In this document: piece by piece, positions 1-10,184 of the stretch
How the letters are laid out: each line of letters opens with the position of its first letter
How positions within the stretch are numbered: the first letter of the stretch is position 1
Assembly: GCA_963989385.1 (NCBI GenBank)
Contig: OZ022508.1
Coordinates: 50,507,087 to 50,571,086 of the forward strand
From: Ctena decussata
Taxonomy: Eukaryota; Mollusca; Bivalvia; Lucinida; Lucinidae
Reading direction: 5' to 3'
Length of the DNA: 64,000 bases
The notes under the pieces: generated by a model
What the model was told of the DNA's origin: nothing
What the model saw: only the letters and a program-made list of their open reading frames with translations
The model's database searches: none
Position numbers and translations under genes: made by a program

Positions 1-88
1 AAGACGCCATGCGAATAGACGAAACGACGAAATGACGCCATGCGGAAAGACGAAACCCGCCACGCGAAAAGACGAAAGGACCTGGTAT
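1..88. repeat. Minisatellite of GAAAAGACG-type units (edge fragment)
   Basis: Short units resembling GACGCCAYGCGAAAAGACGA recur head to tail, with variants at about 1-22, 30-55 and 57-80. The same unit family forms the larger array at about 600-930. Visible as sequence only; no coding meaning. It continues to the left edge of the window, so the full array size is unknown. Confidence 0.7.
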
Positions 89-590
89 GATATGGCCCAT
101 ATCTGGCCCCAGAAAACTCATTTTTCGAAAGTCGTATTTAGATAATAAAATGTATTCATAGGAAAGTTCAAACCTTGAATGTAACGTCAACCACAAAATT
201 AACCAGTTCTTGCATAAAATATTTGTGATATTTATCTTGAACATACCCATACCCCCGGACGATTCTGACGAAAACAACGAATTTGGCAGCCTTTGCGGCT
301 TTCAAAAGATATGAGCCCAGCCTCCAGCACATTTAATATTTTGTATACAGACACAATTTTAATATATTTACATGCCATGAAAATATTAAATGTGCTGGAG
401 ACAGGGCTCTATTTTTATTCTTAAGTTTTTGCTACAAAAAAAGGCAGCGTTTGAAACATTTTCCCTGTTTTCTCAACATATAAATGCCCTAATCTCCGCT
501 CATAGACAAAATAAACATATGTTGGGGTATTCATTTTCTTAGTTAGAACACAAGGAATAATTTGGTACACATTTCATTTTGATCTGTTGA
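89..590. other. Unassigned AT-rich spacer between minisatellite blocks
   Basis: I see no gene here. It contains a small inverted pair, AAATATTAAATGTGCTGGAG near 373-400 against CTCCAGCACATTTAATATTT near 320-342. That is a short hairpin with about 30 bases between the arms, possibly the core of a small fold-back element. Confidence 0.4.
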
Positions 591-599
591 ATCTTTATG

Positions 600-930
600 G
601 TTAGCGTCTCTGGACCCACCACGCGAAAAAACAACAACGAAATTTCAGCGCGAAAAGGTGAAAAGACGCCAGGCGAAAAGACGACAAGACAAAAATACGC
701 CACGCAAAAAGACGACAAAATAAGAGTTTCAAAATGGCGTCTTTTTGCATGGTTTTTTTTTTTTCGTCTTTTCGCGCTGAAATTTCGTTGTTGTTTTTTC
801 GCGTGGTTTAGTCTTTTCGTCTTTTCGCGTGGCGTTATTTCGTCTTTTGGCATCGCGTTTTTCGTCTTTTCGCATGGCATCTTTTCGTCTTTTCGCGTGG
901 CGTCTTTTTGCTGCGAAAAGACGAAATGGC
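600..930. repeat. Palindromic minisatellite with a perfect 39-bp inverted repeat
   Basis: Units built on CGCGAAAAGACG run in the plus sense to about 720 and then in the opposite sense to about 930. Positions 619-657 and 768-806 are perfect reverse complements over 39 bp, with a 110-bp interval. Long Lys/Arg-rich open frames on both strands across this block simply translate the repeat and are not gene candidates. The array ends directly at a LINE 3' fragment beginning near 932. Confidence 0.85.
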
Positions 931-931
931 A

Positions 932-1258
932 CAAAAGAGGCTACTGAAAATCTCGTACAAAGACCATATCATTTATGAGGATTTTCCCCAAAAGATCCAA
1001 GCAGCCATTGGAGAATATGGCGAACACCTGACCTAGGTACAGAAACGGAAACTGAAATGGTTTGGCCCCGTCTCAAGGGTTAGCAAGGGCACAGTGAAAG
1101 GAAAAAAAGAAGAAGAGATAGACAGAAGAAGAGATGGGAATACAATATTATGGAGTGGTCTTTTCAAGCTCAACTATGGCAGCTGAAGACAGAACAAGGT
1201 GGAAATGAATTGTTGTAGAGTCATCAGTTGTGTCCCAAACTTTTTGCAAGGTTATAGG
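932..1258 (+). pseudogene. 3' terminal fragment of RTE-like LINE (5'-truncated, broken)
   Basis: The plus strand encodes the C-terminal tail of the same LINE reverse transcriptase found on the minus strand at 10.1-12.8 kb. RLLKISYKDHI and IQAAIGEYGEH appear near 936-1026. KRKLKWFG and TVKG follow near 1045-1105, then AAEDRTRWK with an in-frame stop and IVVESSVVSQ near 1180-1235. The fragment ends at GGTTATAGGATAG, the counterpart of GGTTATGGGATAG at the 3' end of the other copy. Several stops and frame changes make it a dead copy. Clade assignment to RTE rests on remembered family resemblance, not a search. Confidence 0.8.
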
Positions 1259-1259
1259 A

Positions 1260-2390
1260 TAGATTAGACTGTTAATGATTGTTGTTGTTGTTGCCTGGCC
1301 GTAACAGCAACTCATTCTGTGGCTTGTCTCAGATGACATTGCTTTTGTTCCAGTTCCCGTTATGATGGTTTTTGAGAGGCTCAGCGGAACAAATCCATGG
1401 CTGCCTCTCTGGAACGGTGACATTTAATCAGAGACTGCATGTTTATTTATGCCTATCTTTGTGTAAAAAGTCACGTACAGTATGTGCAACCAGGGAAGAC
1501 CCAAATCAGCATGCGCATCTGATCATAAACTTTCCTTTCCGCAATACAATCCAGGAATCCTAGAGAAAGTGATTGGTTAGTTTCTGCATATAACACACGT
1601 CATATCAGCATATTTTAGTGTAACTAGTCATTTTATTACGTTTCTCAAGGACCTTCAATATTAAAGAAACGTCGAAATCCGTACTGACAGCTATCGACAG
1701 CAGAACCAATACAGGCTTATCTCACGTCGAAAGCAGTACCATCGAAAGTTCAAAACGCTAAAAAAGCATACATACAACAATGACATTTCTTGAAAAATAC
1801 TTGTCTAGGCACGGTTTAGTAGAGCCTAGACGGCAAAGTTTTTCACTGGTATTCTCCGACCCTGTATTTCATATAATTTACACGTTTGTAGTAGATGTTA
1901 ACTTTCTCTTGAACTCGATCACGTGAGCAAACTACTGAGTAATCAACATGCCTTATCGTCTTACAGCACGGAATGCTTCATGGACGAGAAATATTCAAAT
2001 TCCGTGAAGATCTAAAGCAAAAACGTGTCCGCAACTTACCTAGCTATCTTAAAAACGTCTGTCGACAGCCGTACTGCTCGGTCGAAAGCCACTTTGTATA
2101 GTTCCTTCTCGGACGAAAGCACAGGTAGCGATAATGGTATTTACCCCCGTGTTGAACCAATGGATCGATATTCATCAAACTTGCTTGATATATTGTTGCA
2201 GATTGTGTACATTCAGGCAGAGAATCACGTGACTTACTTTGGTTAATTTGTACCTATATTCGGAATGAACGGGTAAGAAAACTGTTCATTATTTCCTTGC
2301 GGAAAAATAGTGAGTGCATGCAAAACGGCTCTTTCACCATGGCTTGCTGCAAAAGTTTATCTGCTCTTTACCACATGAAAATGAGCAGTG
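1260..2390. other. No recognised gene or repeat
   Basis: Mixed-composition DNA with only short open frames (63-91 codons) that show no recognisable domain or cysteine/histidine pattern. Nothing further can be supported here. Confidence 0.4.
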
Positions 2391-2854
2391 TCTATAAGGC
2401 TGTTTTCATGGCCACAACCGATTTTCTTTAAAGTTTGTAAATTGAAAGTAAAATGTGTTGGCTGTAATGTCCTGCAATATAAGGTCAATTGGTAAAGGTT
2501 TCTTTGTTGTGTCGAGTAGAAAGTGGGAGGGGTAATTCTGACCCGAAAAGGGTTCTGTTAAGAAGATGCTGATATTTTTATTGCTACTTAGAACTGGAAG
2601 TCTTCCATTTCATGACTCCTTATAACAAATGAGTTATATCAAATGTTATAGTTTTCTAGATATAACAAATGATTATCATACTTTTGTAAAACTTCTTCAT
2701 GCAATGTGTTTATGCTCACTTGTATGACATAACTAAATTTTAGCCTTTTTTATTCCCCAGCTTCGCGCAAAACCACAACACAATGAATATATTCTGAGTT
2801 ATCTCCCCTTAAAACCGTTTTTTTTATTATTATTTAATTACTGCTCAATTTTAT

Positions 2855-2881
2855 ACCCCGCCACACATAAGTGGCGGGTTG
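2855..2881. repeat. CCCCGCCAC hairpin
   Basis: CCCCGCCAC and GTGGCGGG form a short hairpin around ACATAA inside the left arm of the large inverted-repeat element. Related TCCCGCCACT...GTGGTGGAGT occurs at about 4504-4530 in the right arm, and GTGGCGGGGT appears again near 3752. It is followed by CTGTCTGTC-type microsatellite sequence. Confidence 0.5.
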
Positions 2882-3184
2882 TGATGTCTCCAAGTTGGTT
2901 GTCCATGTGTCTGTCTATCTGACCATATGTTTCTCTGTCTAGCTGTCTGTTTGTCCATCTGTCTGTCTGTTCCTTCATCCATGAACACTTCATTTCCTTT
3001 AAATAATTTGAGTATGTTTTATGTTTTCTTTTTTTTAAACTTGGCATGTGCATTGGATCTTGGGAATAGCTCACTTAGGATTGTTAATGGGCGAATTTCG
3101 ATATCTGCTGACAAAATTATTGCCCTTTTCAATGTCTAAAACGTAGATTATGTATGTAATTCCTATACACTTTGAACTATTTTG

Positions 3185-3745
3185 AGGAAATTTCACAGAA
3201 ATGTTTGAAGTAATATATCCTTTCTGTAACAAGCAAAATTTTGTATACCAGGGTTATCTGTCCCTGCCTCGGGGATATATACATGTATAAGATCACGAAA
3301 AAAAAACCTATACAAAATTAGGATTTAGTGCGATTTTCCTGAGGCCCCTGCCTCGGGGATATACACATTTCATGAAACACAGATATACACATTTCATTTC
3401 ATATACACAGATCATGAAAAAATCTATATAAAATCAGCTTTGAAAGAGATTTTCCTGAAATTTGCAGCAAATTATCAAAGTAATACTAGCTTCCTTTTAG
3501 GATCGAAATGTTTTCTCGAGGAATTACCTACCCCTGACACGGTGCTATTTACAAAGTACTTGTATCATATCATAAAAAAAATCGATATGAAATCAGAACT
3601 GAAAAGGATTTTATGAAATAAATAACAAACTGTCTAAACAATGATAGCTTCTAGGGATGGATATATTTTTATCAAAAGGAGGTTTTCTGTCCCTATCCCG
3701 GAGTTATATACATGTATGAAATCAGGAAAAACATCTATTAAAGGT
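3185..3745 (+). repeat. Degenerate tandem repeat, roughly 170-190-bp units
   Basis: Recurring landmarks include CCCTGCCTCGGGGATATA (near 3263 and 3345), CCCCTGACACGG (near 3531) and CCCTATCCCGGAG (near 3692). Each is followed by an ATCA-GAAAAA-AT-CTAT-type stretch and GATTTTCCTGA-like sequence. Units have diverged strongly and contain indels. The array sits between the arms of the 2.4-5.1 kb inverted-repeat element. Confidence 0.5.
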
Positions 3746-5062
3746 TTGCAGTGGCGGGGTTTACGCAGTCGTAAATGCTTTTAATTATTTCATATTTCTC
3801 CAAATTTCATCAAGATATGATTCAAACTGAAATCTGTGCTTTTTAAATTGGTTATTGCTTTGAAGCCATAGTTAACATATTTGAAAATAAGAAGTACTCT
3901 TGAAAAATTAATCAAATAATTTTATTTTATGATTATGTTTCTTTACTCTCACCCGACTTTATCAATTATCATTTTCAGATCATTGCTCTAATCTGATTGT
4001 GTGTTCTCCTCTTCTCTCCACTTCTATGCCTGAAATTTAAATGGAGATATGACATAGACTTGTACTGTTTTGGGTCTTGTTTCAAACTGCAGAGAATCAA
4101 ATAACTCATTTCAGAGCATTTGCATGGAATGAGTTCCCTGCTTTAAGAATGTCATCCTCTTTAGATTCTTTATTTTATACTGACAGTTTTCTTCAAAATG
4201 TTCATCTATTTGAGTATGCTTGTTTTAGCTGGTAAAACTAATGCCCACTGTCAAATGTCTTTGCTTATTCTCTCAGAATTATATCATTTTTTCTAGTGTC
4301 TCGTCTTATAAAATACTCTAACGTATTTTGCAACTTGTTGTCAAGACGCATGCAAAGTTTAAAAAAAATATTTAAAAACACTTAAGTTATCGAAAGGAAA
4401 CGAAGTCTCACGGATAGACAGACTGATATACGGACAACAGACAGGCAATAAATGAACGTACAACAAATGAACAGAAAGACAAACAGCAGAAGAAAACAAA
4501 ATATCCCGCCACTAAAATGTGGTGGAGTAAAAAATCTGAGTAATAATTTTGCAAACACTAATAGAAACGGATTTAAAGGAAGATAACTCAGAAAATATTC
4601 ATTGTAGAATTTCGGAACAAACATCTAATATACTGTATAGCTGCAAAATATCATTGGAACAGCTTTGAGTGTAAAAAGCTGTTGTGGTTTTGCGTAAAGT
4701 TGGAGAATAAAAATGGCTAAAATTTGGGTATGTCAAACAAGTGAGTATAAACACATTGCATGTAGAAATTTCAAAAAAGTATTATAATCATTTGTTATTA
4801 GATATAACAAATGATTATAAAACATTGCATAAAAAGTCGTGAAATGGTAGAGTTCTGAGTAGCAATAAAAATATTAGCACCTTTTTAACAGAACCCTCTT
4901 TGGGTCAGAATTACCCAACCCATTTTCATCGTGTACACAACAGAGAAACCTTCACCACTTGATCTAATATTGCATGACATTACAGCCAACATATTTTACT
5001 TTCAGTTTGCAAAGTTTAAAGAAAATCGGCTGTGGCCATGAAAACCTTTGTGGCCTTTGTTG

Positions 5063-5626
5063 AGTATTAATATGAGGAGCGATTGAAAAAGTCCGACCCT
5101 AAGATACTTCTAGTAAATCTGCGCATGCTTGCTTAACACGAATGTAATTTGTTGTTATTTACTAGCTTTCGATGGAAGCTTAAAAAATATTTGGCAAAAG
5201 TTTCCTTTTTTACAGCACCTTAAACACAAGAGGGGTGGCATATTTTTAAAATAACATTTAAAAGCTGTCCTTGAAAAATCATTCTTCACATTCTACCAGA
5301 TTTAAACGGTTCTTGTTGTAGTACATAAAAAATGATGATTTGTCAATAGTTTGATGGAAATGCAAAATATTTTGGTATCTGGTTGCTTTACCGTAAACCC
5401 TTAAATATTGCAACCCTGAAATTTAGAGACCCATATCCAGCTTTCGTGCTTGATAGGAACATGGTGAGCAAAATCAAACAATGTTTACACAATATAAACA
5501 TTGGCATCTTACATGATTTTTCTCGATATCTTCTTCTGCAGGCAGAGTATGCGACTCCGATTGAGCACTGTCTGAAGAAACTCTCAAAATAGACACTTTC
5601 TGGTAATTAAGATTTTGCTTTTTATT
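5063..5626. other. No recognised gene or repeat
   Basis: AT-rich DNA with no recognisable coding or RNA feature. An open frame of 69 codons at 5383-5592 has no recognisable domain. Confidence 0.35.
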
Positions 5627-5887
5627 CTGAAATGGAATAAAGTTATGTTTGCATATATCATCAATTACCGGGATGTTGTAGTACATATATTTGCAACAAA
5701 AAAAAAAAAAAAAAACCATTGCAAATGTTTTACTCAGCTAAAGTTATGGTCGGTAAAAGAGTTATACAGTGCACGTATAGAGGTGACTGCAAAAGATGAA
5801 GTGTTATCCAACTGATATTTAAGATAAATTCCCGAAATTTGGTGATTATTGCTCTGTAGAATGGTTGTTTAAAATCAATAACTCAAA
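5627..5887 (+). repeat. Direct repeat copy 1 (partner 6567-6826)
   Basis: About 260 bp strongly similar to 6567-6826 in the same orientation. Shared landmarks are TATGTTTGCATATATCAT, an A-run of about 17-20, AAAGTTATGGTCGGTAAAAG and TTGCTCTGTAGAATGG. The copies are about 940 bp apart. Confidence 0.8.
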
Positions 5888-6159
5888 TTCGCTCTAAAGG
5901 TTTCAAAACATGGTGGGGCTTAGAACGTATTGATCGCTCCTCTTAATGTTCAATTTTGTTACTCGTTCTGTCCGAATATAGGTACAAAATTTCAGGTGAT
6001 TTCCCACCGTGAATCTGTCTCGAGAGAGATTACCACGACATAAGTAGACTGATAATTTAGTGATACTTTCCTGACTCCCATGAACTCCCATGAAACGCCT
6101 TGTCCTTTGAGGGTGACTTTAAGTTCTACCCCGTCAGAGACAATGAACTACGTTTTGAA

Positions 6160-6430
6160 TAGTTGGATCCTTGGAAGCAAGTAATACACCAATCAAAAGA
6201 AAATAGCAAACTCGGTTCAGTTAAGTCTGTTAATGACCCGTTATGAAATGTGCCACACCGGCCACGCCCACTAGCACCGGCTAAAGCAGAACTCTATTTT
6301 CAAAATGAATCTAAACACAATGATTCCAAAGACCAGACTATATAATCTGCACTATGATGATATACGGAGAGACGTAATACGGGACAACACCAGCTGCAGC
6401 GAAGATAAATTAGCTTCAGTTAGGTATTGG
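6160..6430 (+). repeat. Interspersed repeat family 'ATCTGCAC / CAGCTGCAG' (member)
   Basis: This stretch carries GGATCCTTGGAAGCAAG near 6167 and TATAATCTGCACTATGATGA near 6340, followed by GGAGAGACGTAATACGG and ACAACACCAGCTGCAG. The same blocks recur near 9812-9885, 37550-37630, 44325 and, inverted, near 47870. No coding content is recognised. The family identity is unknown to me. Confidence 0.55.
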
Positions 6431-6467
6431 AAATAATCTAAAAACGTTGAAGAGGTTTTACATAATG

Positions 6468-6543
6468 AACAAGAGGACCATGAGGCCCTGAATCGCTCAC
6501 CTGAGGTGTATTATTACAAAAAAAATCTGTTCAGAGCTAATTT
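6468..6543 (+). repeat. Short direct repeat flanking copy 2 (partner 6829-6903)
   Basis: GAACAAGAGGACCATGAGGC through CTGTTCAGAGCTAA is repeated almost exactly at about 6829-6903. The two copies bracket the second copy of the 260-bp repeat. Motifs such as ATCGCTCACCTG are familiar from dispersed bivalve repeats, which is background knowledge rather than something checked here. Confidence 0.7.
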
Positions 6544-6566
6544 GTCAAAATGAGTTAAAAGATATC

Positions 6567-6826
6567 AGAAATGGATTAAATTTATGTTTGCATATATCAT
6601 TAATTACCGGGATGCTGTAGGACATATATTTGCAAAAAAAAAAAAAAAAAAAAAACAATTGCAAACGTTTTACTCTGCTAAAGTTATGGTCGGTAAAAGA
6701 GTTATTCAGTGTACTCATGGAGGTAACTGCCAAAGTCGAAGTGTTATCCAATGTATATTTAAGATAAATTCCCGAAATTTGATGATTATTGCTCTGTAGA
6801 ATGGCTGTTTAAAATTAATAACTCAA
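6567..6826 (+). repeat. Direct repeat copy 2 (partner 5627-5887)
   Basis: Second copy of the 260-bp repeat, with the same internal A-run and TTGCTCTGTAGAATGG near its end. It lies between the two 75-bp direct repeats at 6468-6543 and 6829-6903, so it looks like an insertion into, or a module of, that larger repeat. Confidence 0.8.
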
Positions 6827-6828
6827 GG

Positions 6829-7255
6829 ATGAACAAGAGGATCATGAGGCCCTTAATCGCTCACCTGGGGTGTATTATTACAAAAAAATCTGTTCAGAGC
6901 TAATGTGAGATTATTTGAGCAGATTGCCAGTTGTTTTGGATCATGCATCTAAGGTTTTACAATATATTGCCGTAAAAAGGTGAGGCGACCCTAAAGTTAT
7001 CATTTGAACAACCTTGGTAGTACCCAGGTACATTCATACCAAATTTTATGGTCATCGGTTCAATGGTTTTGCAGAAGAATATTTTAAAAGTTTTTTTTTA
7101 CCAAAAATGGGTTGGGCGACGGTGCTGGTCATGGACCTTGACCGTTTGAACACGTTTTCATTCCCTCAAGACCTGGAGGCTCTATATATTTGGTTAGAAC
7201 TTGCCCAGTGGCTTTTGATGTTTGGCCTTGTTGAATAATGAGAGATCTGAGTCAA
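6829..7255 (+). repeat. Dispersed repeat of the 'ATCGCTCACCTG' type
   Basis: It begins with the second 75-bp direct repeat and continues through GGTGAGGCGACCCTAAAGTT, ACCTTGGTAGTACC, a T-run and GACCTTGACCG. The 74-codon open frame at 7014-7238 lies inside this repeat and is not treated as a gene. Confidence 0.45.
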
Positions 7256-7260
7256 AAAAA

Positions 7261-7575
7261 ATGACACTGACCTCTTATACTTACAAATCTTCATGTATTC
7301 ATGAGGGTTACTGTATATACCAATTGGTTAATCGCTTAGGAGGTCTAAGCTGCCCAGGAATAGTGTGGTTAGGTACATGACCATCCCGAAATGACCCTAG
7401 CTGTGTACCGTGGGAGAATGACACTGACCTCTTGTACCCACAAATCTTCATGTATTCATGAAGATTGCTGCATATACCAATTGGTTAACCGCTCAGGAGT
7501 TCTTAGCAGGAATAGTGAGGTTAGGTTTTATGACCATCCTGACATGACCCTAACTCTTTACCGTGGACGTAGAGC
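7261..7575 (+). repeat. Tandem duplication (157-bp period) of SINE-derived sequence
   Basis: Two consecutive units start with ATGACACTGACCTCTT at 7261 and 7418. Each contains ACAAATCTTCATGTATTCAT, a TTAGGAGGTCTAAGC-like part, GGAATAGTG(T/A)GGTTAGGT and ATGACC(C)T. The second half of each unit matches the body of the SINE at 12117-12366 (GGAATAGTGTGGTTAGGT, GACATGACC, CCGTGGACG). It therefore appears to be a SINE fragment caught in a local tandem duplication. Confidence 0.75.
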
Positions 7576-7699
7576 AATAACACAAGAACAAACAACAACA
7601 ACCAATTTTTATGCCGAACGTTTCTACAATTTTCGTGAAATCTTATGCAAACATTTCGTTCCCGCAAGCTCCAGGGAGCGCGATATGAAATAGCCTTAT

Positions 7700-8036
7700 T
7701 GGTTTCAGAGCAGAAGTCGTTTGAAATTATGGACTGACAGACGACGCTGGAGCCTTCCTATCCTTTAAGCTCCCCTGGAGTCTATGACCCATGTGACCTA
7801 AAAGGTTACTCAGTCGTTACGCTTCTTGTGCTGTTTAGGCCACCTAAATCAAAGGGCCAATAGCCCTGAAATGACAGATTCTATCAGACTAAAGTCATGC
7901 TACATCAGCTCAAAATAATTTCAAACTTCAGCCCTGTTGTATATGGTCCAACTCTAACAATGTAAATAAGCCATTAAGCACAAATCACTTCATGTACCTG
8001 CCAAAATTCTATCTTTTGTACACAAGTAATTACTGA
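7700..8036. other. No recognised gene or repeat
   Basis: Nothing recognisable beyond short, unsupported open frames. Confidence 0.35.
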
Positions 8037-8060
8037 ATAGACCTTTTTCACATTGTTTCT
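8037..8060 (+). repeat. Left terminal-repeat-like sequence (partner 13120-13143)
   Basis: ATAGACCTTTTTCACATTGTT is an exact inverted match to 13123-13143. With GACC taken as the outer end, both sides are flanked by TA, as expected for a TA-targeting DNA transposon. Whether the two ends belong to one 5.1-kb element is uncertain. Confidence 0.5.
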
Positions 8061-9180
8061 GCGCATGCGCGTACCGCGTTATATACCGATAAAGCGAGAC
8101 GTTACACAGATGGGGTATAAGATTTTCCGCCTATGAGACTTTGCATGTAATGAATTATAATTTCCTTGTTTTAATCATTTTTATTCTTATTATTTATTTA
8201 ATAAAGTTCATATCTTTATTTTCTGCAATCTTATACATCAAAACGTATGAAGACTTGTCTTTATTTCACAAATAAAGCTGACGATCCACCTAAAATACGC
8301 TCTCTGCAATTACACAGCCGCATTCTTTATGCTGTTTTCTTTTGAACTTTATTTAGGATATAAAATATTCCTTATGTTGATCCATAGCTGCACTGTCCCA
8401 TAGTCCCATACTCTACTCCTTAAGGTGTTTTGACACAGTGTGATAGTGTGGATATGGCATTTCTACAGTGAGTGTGGACTGTCCGTCAACTGGGGAGGTG
8501 GGTATTTATACTGTTATCCTGTGCATACTGTGACTTTTTAACACACTGCTTGGTCTGGATGGTGAGGCGGTGCTGGTCTTGAGCGGAAAAGGAAGACCTG
8601 TATTGCGTGGTGATATTATTTTTAATTCTGAACAGTTTTAAATTGGGAAAAAAGGCATATCGTATATATGGGGGCTCTATATGGGAGGGAGTGCTTGGTG
8701 ATGATTGGTGACTGTTTGTATTAGATATGTGGGGAGGCGATATATTGTGGCCCCTCATCTATGCTGCCTAAATTCAGATGAGGCTCAATTCAGACGGTTC
8801 AGATGAGGGTCACAACTTTCTGCCAGAAATGGGGAAGATTATTCCTTATTGTTGTCAATTGCTCTCACCTAACCGGACCACCTGTATACTATGTGCTTTT
8901 ATTTCTAGAAAAATATTTTAATCATTGTATGTGGTACAGCTGTAATAGTCTCTTATAATTCTATCTAAGGATGGCATGGCACTGTTCATTAACTTGTATC
9001 ATTATTTTATGTATATGTATATATATTTTATGTACCATGATGAGACTTAAATAAACAATAAAACCATTAATAGGATGAATGGCTTGAAAAAAAAACATAT
9101 AGCAACACAAAACTCAGAAACAGGTATAAATCCTGAAGTAAATTATAGAGAAACTGAGCCAACTGTATTATCATATACTT
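8061..9180. other. Mostly unassigned DNA
   Basis: No gene or repeat is recognised. A 90-codon minus-strand frame at 8486-8758 has no recognisable feature. Confidence 0.35.
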
Positions 9181-9360
9181 TGAATTTAATTAGGTTGCGA
9201 AACAACGTTTGGGAAAGCACTGATAGGCAGTTTGATGACATTAAACATGTTTTTCACACCTTCTGAAAACAGAGAATTTAGCATGATTGACATGTTTATA
9301 CAAGGGTTGACAACACATTTAGTGTTGTTGGTTTACGATGCTATTTGTGTATTTATTAAA
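9180..9360 (+). repeat. Direct repeat copy (partner 13865-14035)
   Basis: TTAATTAG(G/A)TTGCGAAAC, GACATTAAACATGTTTTT and CACCTT(C/T)TGAAAACAG are shared in the same order with 13865-14035. The intervals are similar and the divergence moderate. Function unknown. Confidence 0.65.
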
Positions 9361-9519
9361 GTAAATATCACTATTTATTTCCAAATCATGTAAAAGCTAA
9401 ATAATGGAATAAAATGAAATACATAAAATAAGTGAAAAAGGATATATGTGTTGTAAATAGCACAAAATTGCGATTTCTATGAAAATAACGGTAACGTTTT
9501 AGAAAATAATTTAAACATG

Positions 9520-9670
9520 TGAAATTAAAATCTGAATAGTTCCATCAAGAGCAGAGAATACATTCAGAAGAAGGAACATGGGCCAGACTGCATAGTTTCG
9601 GCTAATAAAGCCTCGTCAGTGACCCTGACAATATCTGGTGACGAACCAGAGAAAGCATACTGCACTTTCT
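9520..9670 (+). repeat. Interspersed repeat family 'GGGCCAGACT' copy A
   Basis: AATTAAAATCTGAATAGTTCC, AGCAGAGAATACATTCAGAA, TTTCGGCTAATAAAGCCTCG and CAGTGACCCTGACAATAT are repeated at 9888-10025. The order is inverted at 53775-53960, and parts recur at 35420-35540, 37630-37740 and 44380-44440. It is non-coding and looks like a dispersed repeat with a hairpin-like GGCTAATAAAGCC core. Confidence 0.75.
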
Positions 9671-9799
9671 TAATTTTAATTGGGCAGTCGATTCAAAGAC
9701 TGATTAGTATGTAAAAGGATCCAAATACTATAAAAGACGATGATCTAGAATAATAGTCTAAATCGATCTCAAATTTCAGATTTCTTTGATCTCAAAGGA

Positions 9800-10030
9800 C
9801 GAAAATAAAATATAATCTGCACCCTGGATGATGTACGGGGAGACGTTTTACGGCCGCCACACGGCACAACACCAGCTGCAGTGAAGCAAAATTAAAATCT
9901 GAAATAGTTCCTTCAAGAGCAGAGAATACATTCAGAAGAGGGAACACTACATAGTTTCCGCCAATAAAGCCTCTTCAGTGAACCTGACAATATATGGTGA
10001 CGAAACCAGAGAAAGCAGAGAAAGACTCAT
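9800..10030 (+). repeat. Interspersed repeat family copy B, tandem to copy A
   Basis: It starts with the ATATAATCTGCAC...ACAACACCAGCTGCAG block near 9810-9883 and continues with a second copy of the AATTAAAATCTG...CCAGAGAAAGCAG block. The order of blocks (CAGCTGCAG block, then GGGCCAGACT block) is the same near 37550-37740, suggesting a longer consensus element. Confidence 0.7.
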
Positions 10031-10184
10031 TTAACAGCATCTTTTAACCAGACACTGGAAGTAAATTTGGCATTTTCGGAATTACTAAAAACAAAATGAA
10101 CCTAAAAAAAACGGATTTTTTATTATTAATCAGTGACAAACTGAAACTACAAATCTATTCTATTCTATTCTATCCCATAACCTT

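Larger units (their letters stand above)
2392..5062. mobile_element. Large inverted-repeat (fold-back) element, about 2.7 kb
   Basis: Positions 2392-3055 and 4345-5062 are imperfect reverse complements along their whole length. Matching landmarks are TTTTCATGGCCACA near 2403 against TGTGGCCATGAAAA near 5031, ACAAATGATTAT on both arms, CGCAAAACCACAACA near 2767, and CTGTCTGT runs. Insertions and deletions up to tens of bases separate the arms. The 1.3-kb interior holds a degenerate tandem repeat. No transposase-like frame is visible and I could not define a target-site duplication. Two opposed copies of one repeat would look the same, so the single-element reading is inference. Confidence 0.65.

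Noticed and set aside
539..947. Overlapping 131-, 116- and 67-codon Lys/Arg-rich open frames
   Set aside because: They translate the GAAAAGACG minisatellite on both strands; no unique sequence or domain.
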